A DNA stretch of 64,000 nucleotides from assembly GCA_036960305.1 (NCBI GenBank), contig JBALWA010000012.1:1-64000 (forward strand), given 5' to 3'. A program made the position numbers and the translations under genes. Every line of letters begins with the position of its first letter. Within the stretch, counting starts at the first letter, position 1. Below are positions 35,783-43,384 of the stretch, in pieces. Source of the stretch: JBALVT01 sp036960305. GTDB taxonomy: Bacteria > Pseudomonadota > Gammaproteobacteria > Pseudomonadales > Halieaceae. Under the pieces are notes generated by a model. That model saw only the letters and a list, made by a program, of their open reading frames with translations, searched no databases and was not told where the DNA came from.

Positions 35783-35998
35783 TCACTGATTGTTGACGGT
35801 ATCTGCCGCTGCGCCGAGATCGCATTTCTTACAGTCCAATTCAAAACCCAGCATCGAGTTTCGCCCTTTTTCAGATGTAACCCAGGGCCGGTTCTGCCAG
35901 GGCGGGTCATGCCTGACATGCTGAAAATGCCCGCAATCCAGTTGAGCAACCCAGTGGTCTTCTTCGTCTTTGTGATAGCCGGTTATAGGGCGTTGCAT
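35783..35998 (-). CDS. DUF3565 small protein
   Basis: 71 residues with the DUF3565 pattern: MQRPITGYHKDEEDHWVAQL, then CGHFQHVRHDPPWQNRPWV and a C-terminal CKKC pair. Cysteines and histidines suggest a metal-binding site, but function is unknown. A longer reading begins at 36109; the ATG at 35998 fits the family. It lies just upstream of the Pmp3-nrtS pair on the same strand and may share its transcript. Confidence 0.82.
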   Translation of the reverse strand: MQRPITGYHKDEEDHWVAQLDCGHFQHVRHDPPWQNRPWVTSEKGRNSMLGFELDCKKCDLGAAADTVNNQ

Positions 35999-36247
35999 GA
36001 GTCTGGATACAGTACGGCAGTTGGCGATGGAGTCCACATAACAGCGCATAGCGTGAACCAAGTCAATGCCGATTATAAAGGGGAAAGGTGCGCAAACCAT
36101 TAATGGCAATATTTACGAATTCAAAGCAATACGCTTAGTCGAAGAGCGGGTACAGTTGGGCATTATGTGTTCATCGAAAACACTTATTATAACTAACTTT
36201 ATGGCAAGGAATGCCGTCTGACTTTACGCAAAGGTAGGAGACATACC

Positions 36248-38620
36248 ATGTTCAAAAAGAATGTACTGAGTGCCACCATTGTCGCAGCTCTGGGGATTAG
36301 TACCTCCTCAATCAGTTATGCGCAGTTAGAGGAAGTTATCGTCACCGCCCAGAAGCGGACTGAATCATTGCAGGATGTTCCCATCTCTGTAAACGCTATT
36401 TCGGCTGACAAGATGGCCGAGGCAGGTATCGACCGAATAGAGAACCTCGCTGCCTATGTGCCCAACCTGTCTATGTCTGAGACCGGTATTGGCACCAATA
36501 TTTATATTCGCGGCATTGGTTCGGGCATCAACCCGGGCTTTGAGCAGTCCACCGGTATGTATGTCGACGGTGTTTACTATGGCCGAGCGCAGTTGTCTAG
36601 AGCACCTTTTATGGACCTGGAACGTGTGGAAGTCCTGCGCGGACCGCAGCCCATCCTGTTTGGTAAAAACAGCATCGCCGGCGCTATCAGTATGATTACT
36701 GCCAAGCCCACGGATGAGTTCGAAGGCTCTATCGCCGCTCTGTATGAGCCCGAGCACGGCGAGTTTGAGACCACAGCGATGATATCGGGACCACTAACGA
36801 ACAATCTTTCCGGTCGCTTGGCTGTTCGCTATCGAGAGATGGACGGCTTTATGGACAATATATTTCTCAATGGCGATGAAGCCGAGCGCGAAGAGACCAC
36901 CATTCGCGGCAGCCTCAGTTGGGAGGCGACCGATAACCTGGCGTTTACCCTGAAAGGCGAGAAGGGAGAATATGATGTCGTGGGCCGGAACATTGAAATC
37001 GTCGATGATTTTCCTTCTGAAAACCCGGCTTTTGGTGGCTTGAACTATTCGGGTATTCAGGTGGGCGTGTTTGGCTCCGACCCGACGGCGCTGAATACCG
37101 AGCAGGACTTCGATCGCACCTCCAACGGAGATTTCAGTGACAATGACACAAATAACGTCACCCTCACCTTTGACTGGGGTATCGGCGAACACACTCTAAC
37201 CGGTGTGACGGGCTATGTGGACTATGAGTTTGACGAGGTCTGTGACTGCGACTTCAGCAGCGCCGTGGTTATCACTGCGCCCCTGCAGGAAGAGTACAAG
37301 CAGTTCAGCCAGGAGATCCGGCTGACGTCTCCGGGTGGTGAGACTATTGACTACATCGCCGGCGTTTTTTATCAATCGAGTGAGCTTGATTCGAATGATT
37401 CCACCGGTGTACCCAGTGACAGTATTCTGCGTCCCGCAGTTAACGACAGGCTCCCGACCGGTGGCGATGCAATCGCTGGCACCGCTGCAGTACGCACATT
37501 CAGTCAGGATTCCGACCTTTGGGCAGTGTTTGGCCAGGCGACCTGGAATATCAATGAAGCATGGCGCCTGACGGTGGGTGCCCGCTATAGCAGCGAAGAT
37601 AAAGACGGTGCCCGGAAGCTGGTGCTGGGCAATTTGGATGGTTCCGATATCGATGACCCCGTGCAGGAAGCGACGGCTCTGCTGGTGTACGGGCAACTGT
37701 TTAATATTGAACTGGCTGACCATGATATTGAAGGCGATCGCAGCGAGAGCAGCTTTACGCCCCTGGTAACCGTGCAATACGACATAACCGACGATGTGAT
37801 GCTGTACGGCACCTATTCCACCGGCTTTAAATCAGGTGGCTATGATTCCCGCGGTAATATTGTACCCGGTAGCACCGACCCTCGCCTGGCAGACCCCACC
37901 AAGGGCTCCTTCGAGTTTGAGGAAGAGGAAGCTACCAGCTACGAGCTAGGCGCCAAGACACGCCTGTTCGACAACACCGTCGAGTTGAATATGGCGGTTT
38001 TCATGACGACCTACGATGACCTGCAGGTCAGTATTTTTGACGGAACTCTGAATTTTCTGGTGGATAACGCCGCCAAGGCCGATATTATGGGTTTTGAGGC
38101 CGATGGTCGCTGGGCGGTGACAGATCAGTTCACCTTATCCGCCTCCCTTGCCTGGCTGGACTTTGAGTTCAAGGATTTCGAGGGTGGCCAGTGCAACTAT
38201 ACCGAACGCAATGAACCCAGCTGTATCGAGAGTGGCACCATCTCTTATTCCGGTCGAACAAACCAGTACGTGGCAGACTGGTCGGGTAATCTGTCGGCGG
38301 ACTATTGGTTCAATGTCGGGGACTCGATGGAGATACGCACCACGCTGGACCTGCTCTATAGCGACGAGTTTTTTACGTCTCAGAACCTGGATCCCACAAC
38401 GATTCAGGATGCCTATGTGAAGGTGAATGCGCGTATTGCCCTGACCGCCAGTGATGGTACCTGGGAAGTAGCCCTGCTGGGTCGCAACCTGACAGATGAA
38501 GACGTGCTCGGTTACACCGGTTCGGTTCCGTTGGCCCAAAGCTCATTTGGGGTCAACAGCCACTATGGCTTCGTCGAGCGTCCCCGCAATATTGCGCTTC
38601 AGGCCACCTATCGTTTCTAG
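36248..38620 (+). CDS. TonB-dependent outer-membrane receptor
   Basis: 790 residues: signal peptide ending SYAQ, a TonB-box-like segment (LEEVIVTAQKRTESLQDVP), a plug domain (VEVLRGPQPILFGKNSIAGA) and a long beta-barrel ending in QATYRF. It imports a scarce substrate through the outer membrane using TonB energy. The EVIVTAQKR start is typical of the large receptor sets of marine and steroid- or terpenoid-degrading gammaproteobacteria. No FecI/FecR or uptake gene adjoins it, so the substrate is open. GGTAGGAG precedes the ATG; a terminator follows. Confidence 0.93.
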   Translation: MFKKNVLSATIVAALGISTSSISYAQLEEVIVTAQKRTESLQDVPISVNAISADKMAEAGIDRIENLAAYVPNLSMSETGIGTNIYIRGIGSGINPGFEQSTGMYVDGVYYGRAQLSRAPFMDLERVEVLRGPQPILFGKNSIAGAISMITAKPTDEFEGSIAALYEPEHGEFETTAMISGPLTNNLSGRLAVRYREMDGFMDNIFLNGDEAEREETTIRGSLSWEATDNLAFTLKGEKGEYDVVGRNIEIVDDFPSENPAFGGLNYSGIQVGVFGSDPTALNTEQDFDRTSNGDFSDNDTNNVTLTFDWGIGEHTLTGVTGYVDYEFDEVCDCDFSSAVVITAPLQEEYKQFSQEIRLTSPGGETIDYIAGVFYQSSELDSNDSTGVPSDSILRPAVNDRLPTGGDAIAGTAAVRTFSQDSDLWAVFGQATWNINEAWRLTVGARYSSEDKDGARKLVLGNLDGSDIDDPVQEATALLVYGQLFNIELADHDIEGDRSESSFTPLVTVQYDITDDVMLYGTYSTGFKSGGYDSRGNIVPGSTDPRLADPTKGSFEFEEEEATSYELGAKTRLFDNTVELNMAVFMTTYDDLQVSIFDGTLNFLVDNAAKADIMGFEADGRWAVTDQFTLSASLAWLDFEFKDFEGGQCNYTERNEPSCIESGTISYSGRTNQYVADWSGNLSADYWFNVGDSMEIRTTLDLLYSDEFFTSQNLDPTTIQDAYVKVNARIALTASDGTWEVALLGRNLTDEDVLGYTGSVPLAQSSFGVNSHYGFVERPRNIALQATYRF

Positions 38621-38635
38621 GTGAACCGCAACTCA

Positions 38636-38665
38636 AAAAGCCGGCTTTTATAGCCGGCTTTTTTG
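38636..38665 (+). terminator. Rho-independent terminator after TonB-dependent receptor
   Basis: Perfect 10-bp stem AAAAGCCGGC/GCCGGCTTTT (38636-38645 with 38653-38662), a seven-base loop and a continuing T-run, 15 bases after the receptor stop. Confidence 0.93.
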
Positions 38666-38856
38666 TGTCGGGGTATACCGTATAGTGCTCTGGCTGGAAA
38701 AATCAATAATATTCTGCCGGGGACTTAACGTTTTGCCCCCACTGTGGCAGGATTCGCCTACCTGTTTGCCCGCAGCCTGCCTGCCGGTCCCCAGCCAAAT
38801 CAAATACTCCCGGAAAATCCACAATAATCGGGGAAACACCACGGTGAGGTTTAGCA

Positions 38857-39195
38857 ATGAAAATGATTACGGCAATTATCAAGCCATTCAAGCTTGATGA
38901 TGTGCGCGATGCATTACAGCAACTGGGTATTCACGGTATGACGGTGGAGGAAGTCAAGGGTTACGGCCGCCAGAAAGGGCATACGGAGCTCTACCGCGGT
39001 GCGGAATATGTTGTTGAATTCCAACCTAAAATCAAGATCCAGACGGCGGTGGGTTCCTCCCAGGTCGAGGCCGCCATCGATGCCATTTGCGGTGCGGCCA
39101 ACAGCGAAAAAATTGGAGACGGCAAGATTTTTGTCACTGCTCTGGAACAGAGTATTCGAATTCGAACCGGTGAAACCGGCGAAGATGCATTATAA
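38857..39195 (+). CDS. glnK: PII nitrogen regulatory protein (GlnK type)
   Basis: 112 residues with the full PII signature: MKMITAIIKPFKLDDVRDAL, the T-loop GHTELYRGAEYVVEFQPK with uridylylatable Tyr51, and the C-terminal GKIFVTALEQSIRIRTGE. PII trimers sense ATP/ADP and 2-oxoglutarate. Being directly before amtB marks it as GlnK, which plugs the ammonium channel when nitrogen is plentiful. GGTGAGG precedes the ATG. I did not find a convincing sigma-54 promoter in the 190 bases upstream. Confidence 0.93.
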   Translation: MKMITAIIKPFKLDDVRDALQQLGIHGMTVEEVKGYGRQKGHTELYRGAEYVVEFQPKIKIQTAVGSSQVEAAIDAICGAANSEKIGDGKIFVTALEQSIRIRTGETGEDAL

Positions 39196-39208
39196 GGTGA
39201 GGGGAAAA

Positions 39209-40513
39209 ATGAACAATATCAAGAAGCTTGCGTGGTTGCTACCGGCACTGGCGATGAGTACAGCTGTCAGCGCCGACGAATTGAATGGCGCCAATACGGC
39301 CTGGATTCTTACGTCTACTGCGCTGGTCCTGTTTATGACCATTCCGGGTCTGTCGTTATTTTATGCAGGACTGGTTCGCTCCAAAAACGTGCTCTCAGTT
39401 CTTATGCAGTGTTTCGCACTGACCTGCCTGATGTCCCTGGTTTGGTTTGTCATGGGCTACACCATTGCCTTTGGCAGTGATGGGGTAGAGCAGGGCAAGT
39501 GGATTGGCGACTTTGGCAACGTATTTTTTGCGTCGATGACCATGGATAGCATGAATGGCGGTATTCCATCGACCTTGTTTGCCATGTTCCAGATGACCTT
39601 CGCGATTATCACCCCGGCCCTGATTGTGGGTGGTTTTGCCGAGCGTATGCGCTTTTCAGCCATGTTGTTGTTCAGCACCATCTGGTTGTTGGTCGTTTAC
39701 TCCCCCGTCTGCCATTGGGTCTGGGGTGGCGGCTGGTTGGGCTCAATGGGCCTGCAGGATTTTGCTGGTGGTACCGTTGTTCACATTACGGCGGCGGCAG
39801 CGGCATTGGTGGCAGCCCTTGTCATGGGGCCACGCAAGGGTTTTGGCACCGTGGCCATGCCACCGCACAACTTGACTATGACGGTGACCGGCGCGGGCAT
39901 GTTGTGGGTCGGGTGGTTTGGTTTCAACGCCGGTTCCGCCTTAGCGGCTGACAACAGTGCGGCCATGGCGATGCTGGTAACCCATTTGTCAGCTTCCTGT
40001 GGTGCTCTGGCATGGATGGGCATGGAATGGATCCGCCACGGCAAGCCCTCGGTTCTGGGCATGGTAACGGGCATGGTCGCCGGTCTGGGTACAATTACAC
40101 CTGCGTCTGGCTCTGTTGGTCCAGCGGCTGCTGTCGTGATTGGTCTTAGCGCGGGTGTGATTTGCTACTACGCCACGAATTACCTGAAGCAAGTGCTGAA
40201 GATCGACGATAGCCTGGATGTTTTCCCGGTGCACGGCGTGGGCGGTATCCTGGGGACGTTACTGGCAGGTATTTTCTGTTCAACCCAGCTCGGTATTTTC
40301 AGCGGCAATGGCTTCTCAGACGGCATCACCAGTATTGCCGGTCAGCTCAGCGTACAGGCAACCGGTGTGATTGCCACCCTGACCTATACTGTTGTAGCAA
40401 CCTATATCCTCCTGAAGCTGGTGGATATGCTCGTTGGACTGCGAGTTGATGATGAGCAGGAGACCCAGGGTCTTGACCTGGTACTACACGACGAGCGCGG
40501 CTACGATCTATAA
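39209..40513 (+). CDS. amtB: Ammonium transporter AmtB
   Basis: 434 residues with a signal-like N-terminus and eleven helices. AmtB hallmarks: LSLFYAGLVRSKNVLS, QDFAGGTVVHITAA with the conserved Asp and first pore His, and FPVHGVGGILGT with the second pore His. It conducts ammonium across the inner membrane and is gated by GlnK. The frame is open from 38999 inside glnK, but ATG 39209 has a GGTGAGGGG site. 13 bases after glnK; closed by a strong terminator. Confidence 0.95.
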   Translation: MNNIKKLAWLLPALAMSTAVSADELNGANTAWILTSTALVLFMTIPGLSLFYAGLVRSKNVLSVLMQCFALTCLMSLVWFVMGYTIAFGSDGVEQGKWIGDFGNVFFASMTMDSMNGGIPSTLFAMFQMTFAIITPALIVGGFAERMRFSAMLLFSTIWLLVVYSPVCHWVWGGGWLGSMGLQDFAGGTVVHITAAAAALVAALVMGPRKGFGTVAMPPHNLTMTVTGAGMLWVGWFGFNAGSALAADNSAAMAMLVTHLSASCGALAWMGMEWIRHGKPSVLGMVTGMVAGLGTITPASGSVGPAAAVVIGLSAGVICYYATNYLKQVLKIDDSLDVFPVHGVGGILGTLLAGIFCSTQLGIFSGNGFSDGITSIAGQLSVQATGVIATLTYTVVATYILLKLVDMLVGLRVDDEQETQGLDLVLHDERGYDL

Positions 40514-40531
40514 CGCTAAACGATACTGATC

Positions 40532-40559
40532 AAGGCCACCCCAGGGTGGCCTTTTTTTT
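40532..40559 (+). terminator. Rho-independent terminator after amtB
   Basis: A 9-bp stem AAGGCCACC/GGTGGCCTT (40532-40540 with 40545-40553) followed by a T-run; ends the glnK-amtB unit. Confidence 0.93.
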
Positions 40560-40575
40560 ACGCGGGAGATAGGCA

Positions 40576-41550
40576 ATGAACTGGTCACATCACTATGCCA
40601 CGATCAACGGTATACGAATGCACTACGTGGAAGAAGGCGAGGGCATGCCGATTGTGCTGTGCCATGGATTTCCGCATATCTGGTTCAGTTGGCATCGGCA
40701 AATAAGCGACCTCGCAGCTGCCGGTTACCGGGTAATCGCACCGGATATGCGCGGGATGGGTCAGACGGAAGCACCCCCTGAGCCGGAGAGTTACGACATA
40801 GACCACATAACCAACGACCTCGTGGGTTTACTGGACCACCTGGGCATAGAGCAGGCGGTCTTTGCCGGTCTGGATTTCGGAGCTTTCGCGATCTATGACC
40901 TGGCCTTACGACACCCCGATCGGGTGCTGGCAGTGATCGGTCTGGAGAATCCCGCGGCACCCCATAACCCCGATGAATCACCGCTTACCGAATACCGCCG
41001 TATGGGCGAACAGCATTTTCTGCATATCGAATATTTTCGTGAGCCGCCGCGAGCTGACAGGGAATTGGCAGCCCAGCCGCGCCTATTTTTACACAAGGTC
41101 TTTCACACGCTCAGCGGGGCCGGTAACTATTTTGATGTCTTCAAATACCCGCCGGGCACCGGCTATATCGAGGCGATGGATGAACCACCACCACTGCCCT
41201 GGTCCTGGTTATCCGAGATGGAGCTGGAGTTTTTTGTCAGCGAGTACAGTCGCTCTGGCTTTACCGGCGGCCTGAACTGGTACCGCTCCTTTGATTTGAA
41301 GTGGGAACAGCGCAAGCCCTATGAAGGGGTTCAGAGCAAGGTGCCGGCCTACTTCCTGGGCAGTGAGCACGATGTTGACCTGGAGGGGTTTCACGGTGAC
41401 GACCCCATCAGCCTGATGCGTGCAATATTTCCGGACTTGCGAGAGGTCAGGATGATTCCCGGTGCGGGCCACATGGTGCAGCTTGAAGCCTCGGACGAAG
41501 TGAACAGCATACTGCGAGACTACTTGTCCGACATCAGCAGCCGCTTGTAA
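40576..41550 (+). CDS. Alpha/beta hydrolase, epoxide-hydrolase/dehalogenase-like
   Basis: 324 residues. HGFP forms the oxyanion hole, GLDFGAF carries an aspartate nucleophile (about residue 99) rather than serine, and the closing GAGHMVQ gives the catalytic histidine. An aspartate nucleophile with HGFP points to epoxide hydrolases or haloalkane/fluoroacetate dehalogenases. Tyrosines in the cap (YRSFDLKWEQ) would suit epoxide opening. The canonical GHDWG is altered to GLDFG, so the substrate may be unusual. It follows the amtB terminator by 16 bases and precedes the palindrome region. Confidence 0.85.
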   Translation: MNWSHHYATINGIRMHYVEEGEGMPIVLCHGFPHIWFSWHRQISDLAAAGYRVIAPDMRGMGQTEAPPEPESYDIDHITNDLVGLLDHLGIEQAVFAGLDFGAFAIYDLALRHPDRVLAVIGLENPAAPHNPDESPLTEYRRMGEQHFLHIEYFREPPRADRELAAQPRLFLHKVFHTLSGAGNYFDVFKYPPGTGYIEAMDEPPPLPWSWLSEMELEFFVSEYSRSGFTGGLNWYRSFDLKWEQRKPYEGVQSKVPAYFLGSEHDVDLEGFHGDDPISLMRAIFPDLREVRMIPGAGHMVQLEASDEVNSILRDYLSDISSRL

Positions 41551-41580
41551 GTAGGAATCTTAGGACAGCTTTGTAAAGCC

Positions 41581-41655
41581 GGGTCCACTCGGGACACTGC
41601 TTTTCAGTCACTCCACGGAATTCGCTTTGTGAAAAGCAGTGTCCCGAGCGGACCC
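41581..41655. repeat. Large palindrome A with 23-base shared core in its loop
   Basis: Arms 41581-41605 and 41631-41655 are 25 bases each and pair at 24 positions (the single mismatch is base 7); they contain CTCGGGACACTGCTTTT. The loop (41606-41630) holds a 23-base core that recurs, inverted, in the loop of the palindrome at 41734-41802. There is no T-run, so it is not an ordinary terminator. Candidate REP-like or mobile palindromic element. Confidence 0.9.
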
Positions 41656-41733
41656 TCTCCACAGCGCTATTTCCCACTTTTTATGAACTTTGTCTGTCAG
41701 CGTGCTGAGCCATGCGGTCCACAGGTGGAGGTA

Positions 41734-41802
41734 AAGGACAGGAGAATGCCATTTTATAAAGCGAATTCCGTGGAGTGACTAAAATGGCATTCTCCTGTCC
41801 TT
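41734..41802. repeat. Large palindrome B, different stem, same inverted core
   Basis: Perfect 23-bp arms (41734-41756 and 41780-41802) containing GGACAGGAGAATGCCATTTT. The core 41758-41780 is the exact reverse complement of 41606-41628. The rest of the 41551-41878 gap shows no gene: 41656-41733 joins the palindromes and contains the small dyad TCCACAGGTGGA, and 41803-41878 leads to the end of ppx. Confidence 0.9.
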
Positions 41803-41878
41803 AACCGGCATAGACTCCCATGGACTGCGAAAAGTCTTATCTGACCCCATTTATTACGAAACGTTTCTGCCAGCGCAC

Positions 41879-43384
41879 TTAGCTAAGCCCCAGTTTCATC
41901 CCAATCTTTTTCAACTGGTCCTGTTCACTTTCCAGCTCGCTCGCTGTGAGTGGGTGCTCCTCCAGCCAGTTGTCGGGGAAGCCCAATAGCAGCGAATCCT
42001 GGCTGGCCTGAATGGTAAACTCCGGCAACTGTTCCAGTTTCTCAACATATTTAAACAAAGCAGCCAGGCGAATGATGCTAACCAGTTGGATGAGCCGTGT
42101 CCTGTCTTGCTCCGCTTCACCCGCAAACAGACTGTCGTTGATTTTACCTCGCTGCCCCTTTGCCAGCAGTGCGAGCTGCTCCTGTTCATCCTGGGAAAAA
42201 CCGGGTAGGTCTGCATTTCTGAGCAGGTAGGCCGAATGGCGATTGTAGTGCTTGTGGGATATCGCCATGCCGATCTCATGACTGCGGGCGACCCAGTGGA
42301 GCAAGTCCCAGTCGTTGCTGTCCAGGTTCCAGCTCTTGCGGGTCGCGGTGTAAAACACTCGCGCTCGTCGCTCCACAGCCGCGGCGATGTCTCCGTCTAC
42401 GCTGTAACGCTGCATCAGCGCATTCACAGTGCGCTCACGGACATCTTCATGGGTAAGGCGACCCAGGAGATCGTAGAGCACACCCTCTCTCAAGGCGCCT
42501 TTTGAGGTGCGCATGTGGGAAATACCCAGGGTGTGAAACAGGGCGCTGGTGATAGCCACGCCAGAGACAATGACGTTACGTCTGGCTTCTGCCAGGCCTG
42601 GTAGGTCGATTTCAGCCATATTTTCGTAGGACAGGAGCTTCTGTTCTAATTTGAGTAAGCCTTCGCGGCTGATGCCGCCGTCACTCCATTCCTGCTGGAT
42701 GAGAAGCTCTTCAATCGCCTGTAGTGTTCCGGAGGACCCCACGCACTCCTCCCAGTTACCGCTGTGGAAGTGGCGTCGAATGCTGGATATTTCCACCATC
42801 GCTTTTTCCCGGGCCCTGCGGTAGCGGTCTTTGGATATCAGGCCGTCGTTAAAATAGGCCTTGTTATAAGACACGCAGCCCATTTTGAGGCTTTCCAGTA
42901 ATCTCGGTTCAAATTTTTCCCCGATAATAAATTCGGTACTACCGCCGCCAATGTCCACCACCAGACGCGACTGTGCGTCGTCCGCCAGGGTGTGGGCGAC
43001 GCCAAGATACACCAGACGGGCTTCCTCGCGACCATAGATCACCTCAATGGGCACGCCAAGCAGCTGTTTGGCCTGCGTGTTGAATTGACGTCGATTTCTG
43101 GCAATCCGTAGTGCGTGCGTGCCCACGGCGCGAACCCGGTCGATATCCAGGCTCTCCAGCATCTGGGCGAAGCGGGACAAGCAGGCCAGGCCGCGCTCGA
43201 TCGCCTCCTCATCCAGGATGCCGTCTTTTATGCCCGCCCCAAGCTGTACTTTCTCGGCCAGGGTTTCGATGGGCCGGATCTCGCCGTGCTCCACTCTGGC
43301 GATGATCAAATGAAAAGAATTACTGCCCAGGTCCAGCGCAGCCAGGAGACTGCTCTCGGGCAGGCTTTCGGGGTTTTCATTCAT
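41879..43384 (-). CDS. ppx: Exopolyphosphatase (Ppx/GppA family)
   Basis: 501 residues: two actin-like ATPase-fold domains with phosphate loops ALDLGSNSFHL and VVDIGGGSTEF, then a C-terminal HD-like helical domain (SHEIGMAISHKHYNRHSAYL), the long Ppx/GppA architecture. It hydrolyses polyphosphate or pppGpp from the chain end. The frame is open to 43579, but ATG 43384 overlaps the upstream DUF3604 stop by four bases (ATGA) and starts the family N-terminus, implying coupled translation. The window cannot separate Ppx from GppA. Confidence 0.9.
   Translation of the reverse strand: MNENPESLPESSLLAALDLGSNSFHLIIARVEHGEIRPIETLAEKVQLGAGIKDGILDEEAIERGLACLSRFAQMLESLDIDRVRAVGTHALRIARNRRQFNTQAKQLLGVPIEVIYGREEARLVYLGVAHTLADDAQSRLVVDIGGGSTEFIIGEKFEPRLLESLKMGCVSYNKAYFNDGLISKDRYRRAREKAMVEISSIRRHFHSGNWEECVGSSGTLQAIEELLIQQEWSDGGISREGLLKLEQKLLSYENMAEIDLPGLAEARRNVIVSGVAITSALFHTLGISHMRTSKGALREGVLYDLLGRLTHEDVRERTVNALMQRYSVDGDIAAAVERRARVFYTATRKSWNLDSNDWDLLHWVARSHEIGMAISHKHYNRHSAYLLRNADLPGFSQDEQEQLALLAKGQRGKINDSLFAGEAEQDRTRLIQLVSIIRLAALFKYVEKLEQLPEFTIQASQDSLLLGFPDNWLEEHPLTASELESEQDQLKKIGMKLGLS

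Noticed and set aside
38685..38897. 70-codon open frame before glnK
   Set aside because: Composition is not protein-like, it overlaps glnK in another frame and lacks a ribosome site.
41581..41802. Reading the two palindromes as terminators
   Set aside because: Stems are far longer than usual, loops are over 20 bases, no T-run follows either one, and the shared inverted core needs another explanation.
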